From the NCBI GenBank assembly GCA_004144345.1, contig SEEL01000008.1, positions 1 through 64,000 on the forward strand: DNA of 64,000 nucleotides, in the 5' to 3' direction. A program made the translations under genes and the position numbers. Shown piece after piece: positions 38,891 through 47,356 of the stretch. The notes below the pieces were generated by a model, which saw nothing but the letters and a program-made list of their open reading frames with translations, did no database searches and had not been told where the DNA came from. Each line of letters begins with the position of its first letter. Positions within the stretch are counted from its first letter, which is position 1. The stretch is from Hyphomicrobiales bacterium (lineage in GTDB: Bacteria > Pseudomonadota > Alphaproteobacteria > Rhizobiales > Devosiaceae).

Positions 38891-39208
38891 ATGGCGGACG
38901 ATATCTTTTCGACCGCCGACTGGCGGGACGTTCCCAAGGATATGTCGAAGCCGCTCCAGGCGCTGTGGTGGATCCGCAAGGGCGAGTTCCGCGTCGGCGC
39001 CGAGTGGGAAGAGGCGCATGTCATCGTCCAGGCGATGGAAGGCGTGGCCGAATTCGACTGGGTGCACGCGCTGCTGCACTGGATCGAAGCCGACATGGGC
39101 AATGCCGATTATTGGTACCGCCGCGCCGGCAAGAAGCGCTCGGCCCCGAGCGTGAAAGCGGAATGGGAAGTGATGGCCCAGACGCTGAGCGGCGTGACCA
39201 AGCACTAG
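38891..39208 (+). CDS. Conserved hypothetical protein
   Basis: The 105-residue protein begins MADDIFSTADWRDVPKDM and is rich in Trp, His and Glu. It includes WEEAHVIVQAMEGVAEFDWVHALLHWIEADMGNADYWYRRAGK-type sequence with possible metal-binding Glu and His residues. It starts two bases after gatA, so it is probably co-translated. No function can be assigned. Confidence 0.8.
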   Translation: MADDIFSTADWRDVPKDMSKPLQALWWIRKGEFRVGAEWEEAHVIVQAMEGVAEFDWVHALLHWIEADMGNADYWYRRAGKKRSAPSVKAEWEVMAQTLSGVTKH

Positions 39209-39217
39209 AGCGCCTGA

Positions 39218-39805
39218 CTAGGTCGGGGTAGTGCCGTCCTCGCCGCCAATCACTGCCCTGACCTCGGCGACCGTTGCGAGCAGCGGCATGATGAGGTCCG
39301 CATACTGCACGCGCCAAGCCTCTGCCTGCTCCGCCGTGGGCGGTTCCGCCCAGGCCAGGAGTTCCTGCAGGAGAGTATTTCTCGCCGTGGCGAGCCCCTT
39401 CAGCTTGTCGAGGTGAGGCTGCAACTCGCTGTCGATGCTGGGCTGGCTGACAATGAGTGAAGTGATGGCCGCGATGACCAGATCGTGAGTGAGGTTGGCA
39501 TAGTCCTTTAACGCGGCCCAGCGCGCCGGCGTGGGATTCTTGATGTAAGACCGCATCTCCGGTTCGAAGAACGCGTAGTTGGAAGTTCCCAGCGTGTAAT
39601 ATTGCGTGAGGACGTAGTCGATGTTGCGCTGGGCAACCGCGAGACGTTCGCCGGCATCCTTGATGAAGATGCACTCGACTTTGACGTCGCCGTTCACGTC
39701 CTCGATGACTGGACTGCAATCGCCAAAGGTCACTTGCGCCAATATGGGAGGCGGCACCGTCGCCAGCGCGACCAAGACGAAGACAATGGCCGCTCGAGTC
39801 CTCAC
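39218..39805 (-). CDS. Secreted hypothetical protein with GDxSPVI motif
   Basis: The 195-residue product starts at a GTG that overlaps the stop of its upstream neighbour (GTGA). A signal peptide (about 1-24) ends at ILAQ. The mature protein begins at once with VTFGDCSPVIEDVNGDVKV, the same pattern found at the C-terminus of the neighbouring membrane protein. The rest (about 45-185) is mainly helical, with NIDYVLTQYYTLGTS and PHLDKLKGLA. I do not recognise a family. By eye the block is less GC-rich than its surroundings, consistent with an accessory insertion. Confidence 0.7.
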   Translation of the reverse strand: MRTRAAIVFVLVALATVPPPILAQVTFGDCSPVIEDVNGDVKVECIFIKDAGERLAVAQRNIDYVLTQYYTLGTSNYAFFEPEMRSYIKNPTPARWAALKDYANLTHDLVIAAITSLIVSQPSIDSELQPHLDKLKGLATARNTLLQELLAWAEPPTAEQAEAWRVQYADLIMPLLATVAEVRAVIGGEDGTTPT

Positions 39806-40209
39806 TGGCTGACACTTTGCGATACGGTCACGTCGCCATCGACACCGCTGATGACCGGGGAGCCGTCGCCGAAGGTCACACCGCCCCCGCCAATAATGTA
39901 GACGATCGCGACCACGGCAAGGAGCAAGGCAATGGCGCCGACCGTGAGGGCCATCTGCAATTGCCGTTTCGCGTGGAGGTCCAACTCCTTCTGGGCAAGT
40001 TGGAACTGCTGGTCCTGGGTGAGGCTGTCCGCGTTGATGTGATAACGACGAAGGACGAGGTTGAGCGCCTTGAGCTTGGTGGGCGAGTTCGCGCCTTTGA
40101 GCAGATCCGAGCTTTGTTTGAGTTGCGAGCGGTAGGCCAGAAGGCCGATCGCAGCGACGAATGCCAGCAGGCTGAAAATGCCCGTAATCAACGGGATGGT
40201 CTGGAACAT
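39802..40209 (-). CDS. Two-helix membrane protein with GDxSPVI tail
   Basis: This 135-residue protein starts at the ATG preceded by a G-rich site. A first hydrophobic helix (about 5-27) is followed by a charged helical stretch (about 28-87). A second helix (about 88-111) leads to a short tail VTFGDGSPVISGVDGDVTV that mirrors the mature N-terminus of the downstream secreted protein. The two genes overlap by four bases and form one operon. The shared tail suggests the two products interact, or carry a common beta-type recognition element. Function unknown. Confidence 0.75.
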   Translation of the reverse strand: MFQTIPLITGIFSLLAFVAAIGLLAYRSQLKQSSDLLKGANSPTKLKALNLVLRRYHINADSLTQDQQFQLAQKELDLHAKRQLQMALTVGAIALLLAVVAIVYIIGGGGVTFGDGSPVISGVDGDVTVSQSVSQ

Positions 40210-40311
40210 AGCGCCCCCGAAGTATTCGCAAAGTAATCGCAATTCTACCGCCTCGACTGACTAATGAATAGTGGCGTCGAGGGTCGGTGGATAAAGCAGC
40301 TTCGCTGTCGG

Positions 40312-40941
40312 CTAGTCGAGGACCGCGCGCTTCACTGCATCGTAGTCGTCGAACAGGAAGTCCGGATGGGCGGCGGCCAATGCCTTGCGGGAATTGTAGC
40401 CGAAGGTGATGGAGCCGGCGCTGAGGCCCGCTTTGCGGGCGGCGTCGATGTCGCGGATTTCGTCGCCGATGCCGATGGTTCGGGCCGGGGACTGGCGCAG
40501 GGTGCGCAGCACGCTTTTGAACTTTTCGGCCTTGCCCCAGAGCGAGGAGCCGCAGGCGTAGTGGTCGACGATATCGGCGGCGGGGCCGAGGACGTGGCGG
40601 ACGTTGTTTTCGGTGTTGGAGCTGACCAGCGCCAGCTTCACGCCCGCCTCATGCAGCGCGAACAGCGTCTCCGACGCGCCCGGGAATAGCGGGATGTCGT
40701 GGATGCCCTCGGCGAAGAGGTTGCGCATATAGACCGAGATTGCCGGGAGCTTCAGCATCGGTACGCGCAGATGGTTGAGCGCCTCGCGGCTCGAAAGTTC
40801 GCGCAGCGACTCGATCTCGTCGGGCTGGACCCGGTTGAGGCCGAAATGCTCGCTGGTCTGGTCGAGCGAGGCAATGAACCACGGAAAGCTGTCGGCCAGC
40901 GTGCCGTCGAAATCGAAAATGGCGAGCGAATAGTTGGGCAT
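40312..40941 (-). CDS. HAD-family phosphatase (Gph-like)
   Basis: The 209-residue protein has the four HAD motifs: FDFDGTLADS (nucleophile D9 and D11), LVSSN, a Lys in WGKAEKF and GIGDEIRDIDAA. The alpha-helical cap between motifs I and II is the subclass I type seen in phosphoglycolate phosphatases. The exact substrate is unknown. It stands apart from its neighbours, with a possible promoter in the 42-base gap after the transglutaminase. Confidence 0.88.
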   Translation of the reverse strand: MPNYSLAIFDFDGTLADSFPWFIASLDQTSEHFGLNRVQPDEIESLRELSSREALNHLRVPMLKLPAISVYMRNLFAEGIHDIPLFPGASETLFALHEAGVKLALVSSNTENNVRHVLGPAADIVDHYACGSSLWGKAEKFKSVLRTLRQSPARTIGIGDEIRDIDAARKAGLSAGSITFGYNSRKALAAAHPDFLFDDYDAVKRAVLD

Positions 40942-40983
40942 GGGGCGCGTGTGTGACGCGCGGACGGCCGAAAATCAACCGCG

Positions 40984-41901
40984 TCAGCCGTAGAAAGCGA
41001 CGCTGGCGCCCTGATGGGTGGCGCCGGACTGCTCCGTGAGCTTGCTGACGAGGACGTCGACTTCCATGCCGAGATAGTAGGCGCGGTCGCCACGGAAGCT
41101 GCCGCTCAGGGGTTTGGCGTGGCGCGGGTCGCGGGCGACGCCGACGCGGATCAGGTCGCGATTGCCGATGATGCCATTGGTCGGATCGAACTCGACCCAG
41201 CCGGCGCCGGGCAGGAAAATCTGCACCCAGGCATGGGTGGCGCCACCGCCCCGGATGCGGCCTTCGTCGCGGGCCGGGACATAGATGTAGCCGGTGACGA
41301 AACGCGCTGCGAAGCCGAGCACGCGGGCCGCTTCCATCATCAGCAGGGTGAAGTCGCGACAGGTGCCGCGGCGGCGCTCAAGGGTGAGGGCGGGCGGCTG
41401 CGTGCCGGGATCGGTGCGGCGGCTGTAGCTGCAGGTTTCGCGCACCGCCTGGGTCAGCGTCAGCAGCAGCTTGGCCGTATCGGCGACGCCGCCATAGGGC
41501 ACGAGCCGCTTCGCCCAGGCCTCGACATCGGGGTCGGGGTAGTGGATCCGGCGGTAGGGCTCGATGTCGGTGAGGGTGTCGGCATCGTACTCGAACGGCC
41601 AGCTGCGCGCCTCGTCGTCGGTAGAAAAGCGCGGGCCGGTCTGGGGCGTGTGCTCGAGCGTGATGTCGCTCTCGAAGGTCAGTTCATGGGCGCGTTCGTC
41701 GAAGGTGACGAGGGCGATCTGGTTGGAAAAGACGTCGTGGATCCAGGTGATCTCGGCCGGTTCCGGCGAGATCTGCCGCTCGGCGAGGATCAGCCGCTGC
41801 TCCTGGCTGTCGCGCGGCCGGAACAGCCAGCGGTGATCGCCGAAGCCGACCGGCTCGCTGTAGCGATACGTGGTGCGGTGGTGGACCTTGAGGATGCTCA
41901 T
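40984..41901 (-). CDS. Transglutaminase-like protein (N-terminal plus core domains)
   Basis: The ATG at 41901 gives 305 residues. The first ~110 form a bacterial transglutaminase N-terminal beta domain (HHRTTYRYSEPVGFGDHRWLFRPR). The papain-like core has Cys in RRGTCRDFTLLMM, His in THAWVQIFLPG and Asp in WVEFDPTNG. Such proteins are often cytosolic peptidases or crosslinking enzymes of unknown substrate. It diverges from a second transglutaminase gene 89 bases away. Confidence 0.88.
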   Translation of the reverse strand: MSILKVHHRTTYRYSEPVGFGDHRWLFRPRDSQEQRLILAERQISPEPAEITWIHDVFSNQIALVTFDERAHELTFESDITLEHTPQTGPRFSTDDEARSWPFEYDADTLTDIEPYRRIHYPDPDVEAWAKRLVPYGGVADTAKLLLTLTQAVRETCSYSRRTDPGTQPPALTLERRRGTCRDFTLLMMEAARVLGFAARFVTGYIYVPARDEGRIRGGGATHAWVQIFLPGAGWVEFDPTNGIIGNRDLIRVGVARDPRHAKPLSGSFRGDRAYYLGMEVDVLVSKLTEQSGATHQGASVAFYG

Positions 41902-41990
41902 GGCGAGCAGAACGAGCGTGCCGGACACGGGTTGCAGGCGGAACTTTCGGCCCGGCCAGGGGTTTGGCGGCATTCCCACGGGGCTGCGCC

Positions 41991-42824
41991 ATGAAATTTT
42001 CACTGGGTTCGGAGCTGATCTACACGGCCGAACGCGAGACCACGCTGATCCTCAATATCGAGGCACAGCACATGCAGGCGGGCCAAAAGGTGCTGCGCGA
42101 ACGCTTTGCGATCAACCCAGACCTTCGCTCGGAGCCGCATGAAATCCCGGAGACGCTCAACCGCTACCGGCGGCTGGTGCTGCAGCCGGGGCGCTACACC
42201 ATCCGCTATGAGGCGGAAGTCGCGACCGATCCGGTGCTGACGCATCCGGGGCAGGTCGACGAGGTGCCGGTAGCCGAATTGCCTCTTGGGGTGATGAGCC
42301 ATCTGTTTCCGTCGCGCTATTGCGAGTCGGACCAATTGGCGCGCTTTGCCTGGCGGCGCTTCGGCGATGCACCGGCGGGACACCAGCGGGTTGACGCCAT
42401 CTGCGACTGGATCCACGACAATGTCGACTATCTCGAAGGCAGCAGCGACGGCAGCACGTCGGCCTATGACACGTTCACGACCCGCGCCGGGGTGTGCCGC
42501 GATTTCGCGCATCTGGGGATCACATTCTGCCGGGCGCTGGGGATACCGGCGCGCTTCGTGTCGGCTTATGGCTGGAAGCTTGAGCCGCAGGACTTTCACG
42601 CGGTGTTCGAGGCGTATCTCTCGGGCCGCTGGTATCTGTTCGACCCGACGCGCCTGTCGCCGCCCGATGGCGTGATCCGCATCGGCGTCGGGCGGGACGC
42701 GGCCGATACGGCCTTCGCGACGTGGTTCGGGCAGATGCAGAGCGAGCCCAAGAGCGTGTGGGTGGAGGCGGTCGCGGAAGCGACGGCAGCGCCCGAGCAG
42801 GCGGTGAGCCTGTCCGCGACCTGA
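41991..42824 (+). CDS. Transglutaminase-like protein, shorter form
   Basis: The 277-residue protein from the ATG at 41991 has the same core order: Cys in RAGVCRDFAHLG, His in DFHAVFEAYL and Asp in YLFDPTRL. The N-terminal region is a different beta domain from that of the divergent partner. It is a putative transglutaminase/protease. The pair shares a 89-base intergenic region, so they may be regulated together. Confidence 0.87.
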   Translation: MKFSLGSELIYTAERETTLILNIEAQHMQAGQKVLRERFAINPDLRSEPHEIPETLNRYRRLVLQPGRYTIRYEAEVATDPVLTHPGQVDEVPVAELPLGVMSHLFPSRYCESDQLARFAWRRFGDAPAGHQRVDAICDWIHDNVDYLEGSSDGSTSAYDTFTTRAGVCRDFAHLGITFCRALGIPARFVSAYGWKLEPQDFHAVFEAYLSGRWYLFDPTRLSPPDGVIRIGVGRDAADTAFATWFGQMQSEPKSVWVEAVAEATAAPEQAVSLSAT

Positions 42825-42935
42825 GCAATTTGGGGAAAGTGGTGGGCCCCGCAGCCCGATTGGGATTTTTCTGCGAGGCCCACAATAGTTTAACTTGGGT
42901 GAAGCGGGAGGGTTCCCGGCCTCAGCGCAAGGTAC

Positions 42936-42959
42936 CCCTCGCCCGCAGGCGGGAGAGGG
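42936..42959. repeat. Imperfect GC-rich inverted repeat
   Basis: CCCTCGCCCG on one side and CGGGAGAGGG on the other can pair with one bulge. It sits between two converging genes. The related palindromes at 38-58 and 31381-31398 suggest a dispersed family. A weak terminator is the alternative reading. Confidence 0.45.
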
Positions 42960-42981
42960 AAGTTCGTGCCGAACTGCCCGC

Positions 42982-43266
42982 TCAGCGATTGTCGAACTCG
43001 CTGCGGACCAGTTCGAGGCCGCGCCGCGTGATGCGGTAGGGCTGGCTGTCCTGCGATGCGATCGCCTTCTTACGCTGCAGTTTCTTGAACAGGTGCAAGT
43101 CGATGATCGGCAGCCGCCAGCCGTCGCGGTTATAGAGTTCGAGGGCGTGGATGCGGCCCTTGATGTTCTTGAGCGGCGTGATGTTGCCGCCCTGCGCGAG
43201 CACATGCAGCACGCGCTGTTCGTCTCTGGAAATGTCCAATTGGTGGTGACCCGGGAAATGCGCCAT
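42982..43266 (-). CDS. YjhX-family (UPF0386) protein
   Basis: The 94-residue product matches the UPF0386 pattern: ISRDEQRVLHVLAQGG, then GRIHALELYNRDGW, HLFKKLQRKKAI, QPYRITRRGLELVR and final DNR. E. coli YjhX is described as a toxin paired with the YjhQ acetyltransferase. No YjhQ-like gene lies next to this one, so it is either an orphan toxin or has another role. The start is uncertain; a TTG ten codons in would give the shorter N-terminus typical of the family. Confidence 0.85.
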   Translation of the reverse strand: MAHFPGHHQLDISRDEQRVLHVLAQGGNITPLKNIKGRIHALELYNRDGWRLPIIDLHLFKKLQRKKAIASQDSQPYRITRRGLELVRSEFDNR

Positions 43267-43471
43267 GGCGCAAACACGCGAGGTCCCGTCCGCATCGCGC
43301 TGGACGGCACCTTGTTCCCAATCGACCTCGTTCGGCGGCAGCGCTCAGGCTACCGGGCGGACGAGGCCCTAGCAGGTCTCCACAATGCTAGACATGTTTC
43401 GTACTCCGGGCGGCCGCACTAAGGCGCGGCCGCTGAATAGAGGCTGAATAGCCCCGAACGCCCCGCGCCGT

Positions 43472-43897
43472 CTAGCCGGGGGGCAGGCTGTCGGGCATCG
43501 GCTCACCGAGGCCGCCGGGCAGCGACTTGATGTACTGGTAGAGCGAGCGCGACTCGACGTCGGTGAAGGCGTGGACGTTGAACCACGGCATCGGCGGCGC
43601 CGTCTCAAAAGTGTCTGAGAACAGCAGCCAGTCGTCCTCGCTCATGTTGGCGAGCGTCAGCCGGAGGTTCTTGGCGAAGGTTTTGCCCCACGGCCCCTCG
43701 AAGCCGGCCGGATTGCCGGCGAGCGAGACATTCGGGTCGACCTTGCCGCCGCTCTCATTGTAGCCGACCGTGTGGCAATCATGGCAGCCGCCGATGACGG
43801 CAAGATGCTCGCCGAAGGCCACCGACACTTCCTGTGCCCCCGCGGTCCCGAACGACAGCGCGAGGCCCGCGGCAGCGAGCCCGACAAGTTTGATCAT
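43472..43897 (-). CDS. Small c-type cytochrome
   Basis: The ATG at 43897 opens a 21-residue signal peptide (MIKLVGLAAAGLALSFGTAGA). The 120-residue mature part has one haem motif CHDCH and a Met-containing C-terminal half (PPMPWFNVHAFTDVESRSLYQYIKSL) that can supply the sixth ligand. It resembles the monohaem subunits of alcohol or aldehyde dehydrogenase complexes, or free periplasmic electron carriers. No dehydrogenase gene is adjacent, so its partner is unknown. Confidence 0.85.
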   Translation of the reverse strand: MIKLVGLAAAGLALSFGTAGAQEVSVAFGEHLAVIGGCHDCHTVGYNESGGKVDPNVSLAGNPAGFEGPWGKTFAKNLRLTLANMSEDDWLLFSDTFETAPPMPWFNVHAFTDVESRSLYQYIKSLPGGLGEPMPDSLPPG

Positions 43898-44048
43898 GAT
43901 GCTTTCCCTTCCCATCAGGCTCTGGGCCTGTTGCGATGAGCCTAGGCCATTAGCCGCAACACAAACAAGGCGGCATGCGGTTGAAATCGTGGGCCGGGAC
44001 GTGCAAACCAGCAGGAGATTTCCATTTCCCGCCTGTTGCGAGCACCAA

Positions 44049-44357
44049 GTGAACAAACCCCCCGCCGATTGCACGAGCAAGGAAGATGTCCGGACCGAAC
44101 TGGACCGGATCGACCTGGCGCTGCTGACGCTGTTTGCGGAGCGGCACCGCTATGTGACGCGCATGGCAGAGATCAAGACCGATCCGCACGAAGCCTATGA
44201 TCCGGCGCGCATCTCGGCGATCCTCAGCAAGCAGCGCAAACGGGCCGATGAACTGGGTCTCGACGAGGATCAGGCCGAGTTGATCTGGAAGACGCTTATC
44301 GACTGGAACGTGAACTACGAAAAGGGCATTATCGTCGCTCGTCGCGGCACGAAGTAA
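44049..44357 (+). CDS. Chorismate mutase, AroQ type
   Basis: A GTG start at 44049 gives 102 residues. The helical AroQ fold pattern is clear: ELDRIDLALLTLFAERHRYVTRMAEIKTD, with Arg/Lys residues for substrate carboxylates, and a C-terminal WKTLIDWNVNYEKG helix. The reaction is chorismate to prephenate, feeding Phe and Tyr. It is a monofunctional version. It lies eight bases before a GNAT gene that overlaps gatB, so these may be one operon. Confidence 0.85.
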   Translation: MNKPPADCTSKEDVRTELDRIDLALLTLFAERHRYVTRMAEIKTDPHEAYDPARISAILSKQRKRADELGLDEDQAELIWKTLIDWNVNYEKGIIVARRGTK

Positions 44358-44365
44358 TCCCTTTC

Positions 44366-44884
44366 ATGGCACTCAACACGCTAATCCGCCGAGCTTTTCC
44401 CAGCGAGATCGAGACGCTGGCGGACATTGCGTTCGTCGCCTGGGAGCGCGATCTGCTGCCGTTCCTGTCGGGGGCGGCCGCGTCGCGGCACGCCGAGCAG
44501 GAGCGCCTGCTCGCGGCGGTGCGCGATGGGCTCGACCGGATCATCGTCGCCGAAGTGAACGGGGTGGCGGTGGGCTGGTGCCAGCGGGCGCGGGGCAGGG
44601 CCTATGTCCCGTTCCTGTTCGTGACGCCGCTGCTGCAGAATAATGGCGTCGGCTCGGCACTGCTCAGGCGCATCGAATCCATGCTTGAGCTCGAAGGCGC
44701 CGACCGCATTCAACTCGATACGCTCGCCGACAATGTGCGGGCGGTGAATTTCTACCAGCACCAGGGCTACCAGATACTGGCCCTCAAATCGGAAGGCCGC
44801 CCGGGCCACGAGACGCAGATGAGCGTGAGGCTCGAAAAGCGGCTCGACCCCTGGACTGGCCCCATCGACGACATCGGACAATAA
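44366..44884 (+). CDS. GNAT-family N-acetyltransferase
   Basis: The 172-residue protein carries the GNAT acetyl-CoA loop [14 protein letters not shown] and motif B ([17 protein letters not shown]). The substrate is unknown. Its last base is the first base of the gatB start (TAATG), so translation is coupled. A second, unrelated-looking GNAT gene sits next to gatC. Confidence 0.88.
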   Translation: MALNTLIRRAFPSEIETLADIAFVAWERDLLPFLSGAAASRHAEQERLLAAVRDGLDRIIVAEVNGVAVGWCQRARGRAYVPFLFVTPLLQNNGVGSALLRRIESMLELEGADRIQLDTLADNVRAVNFYQHQGYQILALKSEGRPGHETQMSVRLEKRLDPWTGPIDDIGQ

Positions 44885-46383
44885 TGACCCTCATCGACAC
44901 GCGTACCCCGAACCCCAAGAGCTTCATCAAGGGCCAGACCGGCGATTGGGAAGTAATCATCGGCATGGAAGTGCATGCCCAGGTGACGTCGGAGAGCAAG
45001 CTGTTCAGCGGCTCCTCGACCGAGTTCGGCCGGCCGGCCAATTCCAATGTCAGCTTCGTCGATGCGGCGATGCCCGGCATGCTGCCCACCATCAACGAGG
45101 AATGCGTCCGCCAGGCGGTACGCACGGGGCTCGGGCTGAAGGCGGCGATCAACAAGCGGTCGATCTTCGACCGCAAGAACTATTTTTATCCGGATTTGCC
45201 GCAAGGTTACCAGATCAGCCAGTTCAAGGACCCCATTGTCGGCGAGGGCAAGGTGCTGCTCGATATGCCGGAGGGGCAGATCGAGATCGGTATCGAGCGC
45301 CTGCATCTCGAGCAGGACGCCGGCAAGTCGATCCACGACCAGCATCCAAACATGAGCTTTGTCGATCTCAACCGCTCGGGCGTGGCGCTGATGGAGATCG
45401 TCTCCAAGCCCGACCTCCGCTCCTCGGAAGAGGCCAAGGAGTATTTGAGCAAGCTGCGCGCCATCCTGCGCTATCTCGGCACCTGCGACGGCAATATGGA
45501 ACAGGGTTCCATGCGCGCCGACGTTAACGTTTCGGTAAGGAAGCCGGGCGGCGAGTTCGGTACGCGCTGCGAAATCAAGAACGTCAATTCAATCCGCTTC
45601 GCCGGCCAGGCGATCGAGTATGAAGCGCGCCGCCAGATCGACATTCTGGAGGATGGCGGGAAGATCGACCAGGAGACGCGCCTGTTCGACCCGAAGCTGG
45701 GCGAGACGCGTTCGATGCGTTCCAAGGAAGAAGCGCATGACTATCGCTACTTTCCCGATCCGGACCTGCTGCCGCTCGAATTCGATGATGCCTTCATTGC
45801 GGCGTTGGCCGAACACCTGCCGGAACTGCCGGACGAAAAGATGGCCCGCTTCATCCGCGACTATGGCGTGACGCCCTATGATGCGATGGTGCTGACACTC
45901 GAGCGCGAGAGCGCCGACTACTACGAGGCGGCCGTGGCGCATGGCGGCAAGAAGCGCGACGGCAAGGCGGTGGCGAACTGGGTGATGGGCGACATTTCGG
46001 CCTATGCCAACAGCGTCGGGCTCTCAATGTATGAGACGCACATCACGCCGGCGCAGGTCGCGGGCATTGTCGATCTCGTCGCCGACAGCACGATCTCGGG
46101 CAAGATTGCCAAGGATCTGCTGCAGATCATCATCACCGACGACAAGAGCGGCGACCCGGCGGCCATCGTCGAAGCGCGCGGCATGAAGCAGGTGACCGAC
46201 ATCGGCGCCATCGAGAAGGTGGTGGACGAGATCATCGCCGCCAATCCGGATCAGGTGGCCAAGGTGCTGGCGAAGCCGACGCTGATCGGCTGGTTCGTCG
46301 GCCAGGCGATGAAGGCCTCGGGCGGCAAGGCCAACCCGCAGGCGCTCAACGAGATCCTGAAAAAGAAACTCGGGCTCGAATAA
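44884..46383 (+). CDS. gatB: Asp/Glu-tRNA amidotransferase subunit B
   Basis: GatB is the kinase and transamidase subunit. The 499-residue protein opens with a short leader, then [18 protein letters not shown], the signature [10 protein letters not shown] and the zinc-associated region [10 protein letters not shown] and [17 protein letters not shown]. The C-terminal YqeY-like tail domain is intact ([10 protein letters not shown]...[17 protein letters not shown]). It lies about 6 kb from gatA, with an insert of accessory genes between. Confidence 0.97.
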   Translation: MTLIDTRTPNPKSFIKGQTGDWEVIIGMEVHAQVTSESKLFSGSSTEFGRPANSNVSFVDAAMPGMLPTINEECVRQAVRTGLGLKAAINKRSIFDRKNYFYPDLPQGYQISQFKDPIVGEGKVLLDMPEGQIEIGIERLHLEQDAGKSIHDQHPNMSFVDLNRSGVALMEIVSKPDLRSSEEAKEYLSKLRAILRYLGTCDGNMEQGSMRADVNVSVRKPGGEFGTRCEIKNVNSIRFAGQAIEYEARRQIDILEDGGKIDQETRLFDPKLGETRSMRSKEEAHDYRYFPDPDLLPLEFDDAFIAALAEHLPELPDEKMARFIRDYGVTPYDAMVLTLERESADYYEAAVAHGGKKRDGKAVANWVMGDISAYANSVGLSMYETHITPAQVAGIVDLVADSTISGKIAKDLLQIIITDDKSGDPAAIVEARGMKQVTDIGAIEKVVDEIIAANPDQVAKVLAKPTLIGWFVGQAMKASGGKANPQALNEILKKKLGLE

Positions 46384-46904
46384 TGGCGACCAAGACAACC
46401 CCGGCGTCGCCGACCGAAGCCCGTCCGAAGTCGAAGGCTTTCGCGGTGGCCGGCGCCTTCGTGCGCGCCATCATCATCCTGCCGGTGGTGGCCACGATGG
46501 CTGCCGCCCTCGCGCTGATGGTGTGGGGCACGATCGACACCTGGAACTTCATCCAGCATCTGTTGGTGCCGGGCGAGCACCCGCTGAGCCGGGACGCGGC
46601 GCTGCTGCATGCGATCGAGATCGTCGATCTGTTCCTGCTGGCAACGGTTGTGCAGGTGGTATCGCTTGGCCTCTACCAGCTCTATTTCCGGCAGGACCTC
46701 GAACTGCCCAACTGGCTGAGGATCAACGATCTCGACGACCTCAAGTCAAAGCTTGTGGGCGTCTCGATCACCGTGCTTGCCGTGTTCTTTCTGGGCAAGG
46801 CGATCACCTGGAGCGGCGGGATCGACATTCTCTATCTCGGCGGCGCCGGGGCACTGGTGATCGTCGCGCTGACCTATTTCCTCAGCAAGATCGATAAGCA
46901 CTAG
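46383..46904 (+). CDS. YqhA-family (UPF0114) membrane protein
   Basis: The 173-residue protein has four hydrophobic segments (about 28-48, 79-99, 124-143, 148-168) and the family motif EIVDLFLLATVVQVVSLGLYQLYF. Its start overlaps the gatB stop (TAATG). Its function is unknown; homologues are inner-membrane proteins in many bacteria. The end overlaps the next convergent gene's stop by four bases. Confidence 0.85.
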   Translation: MATKTTPASPTEARPKSKAFAVAGAFVRAIIILPVVATMAAALALMVWGTIDTWNFIQHLLVPGEHPLSRDAALLHAIEIVDLFLLATVVQVVSLGLYQLYFRQDLELPNWLRINDLDDLKSKLVGVSITVLAVFFLGKAITWSGGIDILYLGGAGALVIVALTYFLSKIDKH

Positions 46905-47110
46905 CGACGGCGCCGTTCGCCGCGGTCCTTCTCCTCCGCCGGCGGACGGTTGCCGCTGTGCGGATGGACGCCATTGCCCTCGTCGAACTGGTCTGGCAGG
47001 GGCGTGTCGCGGCCCGGATCGGCGGGTGAGGAACCCGGCGGCAAGATCGGGTGCGAAATCGGAAACGGCGTGAACGGCTTTTCGGCCGGAATATGCGGGT
47101 CGCGGGACAT
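46901..47110 (-). CDS. Small proline-rich hypothetical protein
   Basis: A 69-residue ORF starting at the ATG preceded by GGGAG. The product is rich in Pro, Asp and Arg (PFPISHPILPPGSS, PDQFDEGNGVHPHSG, final ERRRR) and looks intrinsically disordered. It overlaps the yqhA end tail-to-tail. Coding status is supported mainly by the ribosome binding site and the aminoacid pattern. Confidence 0.55.
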   Translation of the reverse strand: MSRDPHIPAEKPFTPFPISHPILPPGSSPADPGRDTPLPDQFDEGNGVHPHSGNRPPAEEKDRGERRRR

Positions 47111-47275
47111 GGCGAGGCTCCCTTTCGGGAGTGCAACGGACCGGCCGGGGCGGGGTTCCGCGATTTCTTCCCGACAGTATCGCCAATCATGGGAAGCAGT
47201 ATTGGTGGATACGTTCTGCCTAGTCGCGCGCGGCAAAATTACCTAGACATTAACGAAATTGCAGCTGTACTGCTG

Positions 47276-47291
47276 GTCGAGTGGACTCGAC
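47276..47291. promoter_or_regulatory. Inverted repeat upstream of the methyltransferase gene
   Basis: GTCGAG and CTCGAC flank four bases. It lies in the 246-base gap between two divergent genes, 65 bases before the next start, which otherwise shows no gene. It may be an operator. Confidence 0.35.
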
Positions 47292-47356
47292 TTGCTGGCG
47301 GCACTGAACGAGATACTTAAATGAATATGGGGTTTTTGGCCCGAAGGGATTAGCTC

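Noticed and set aside
43370-43400. A very short minus-strand ORF upstream of the cytochrome c end
   Set aside because: Eight codons, no conserved pattern, probably chance.
47185-47320. A short plus-strand ORF (about 43 codons) in the divergent gap
   Set aside because: No ribosome binding site and no recognisable pattern.
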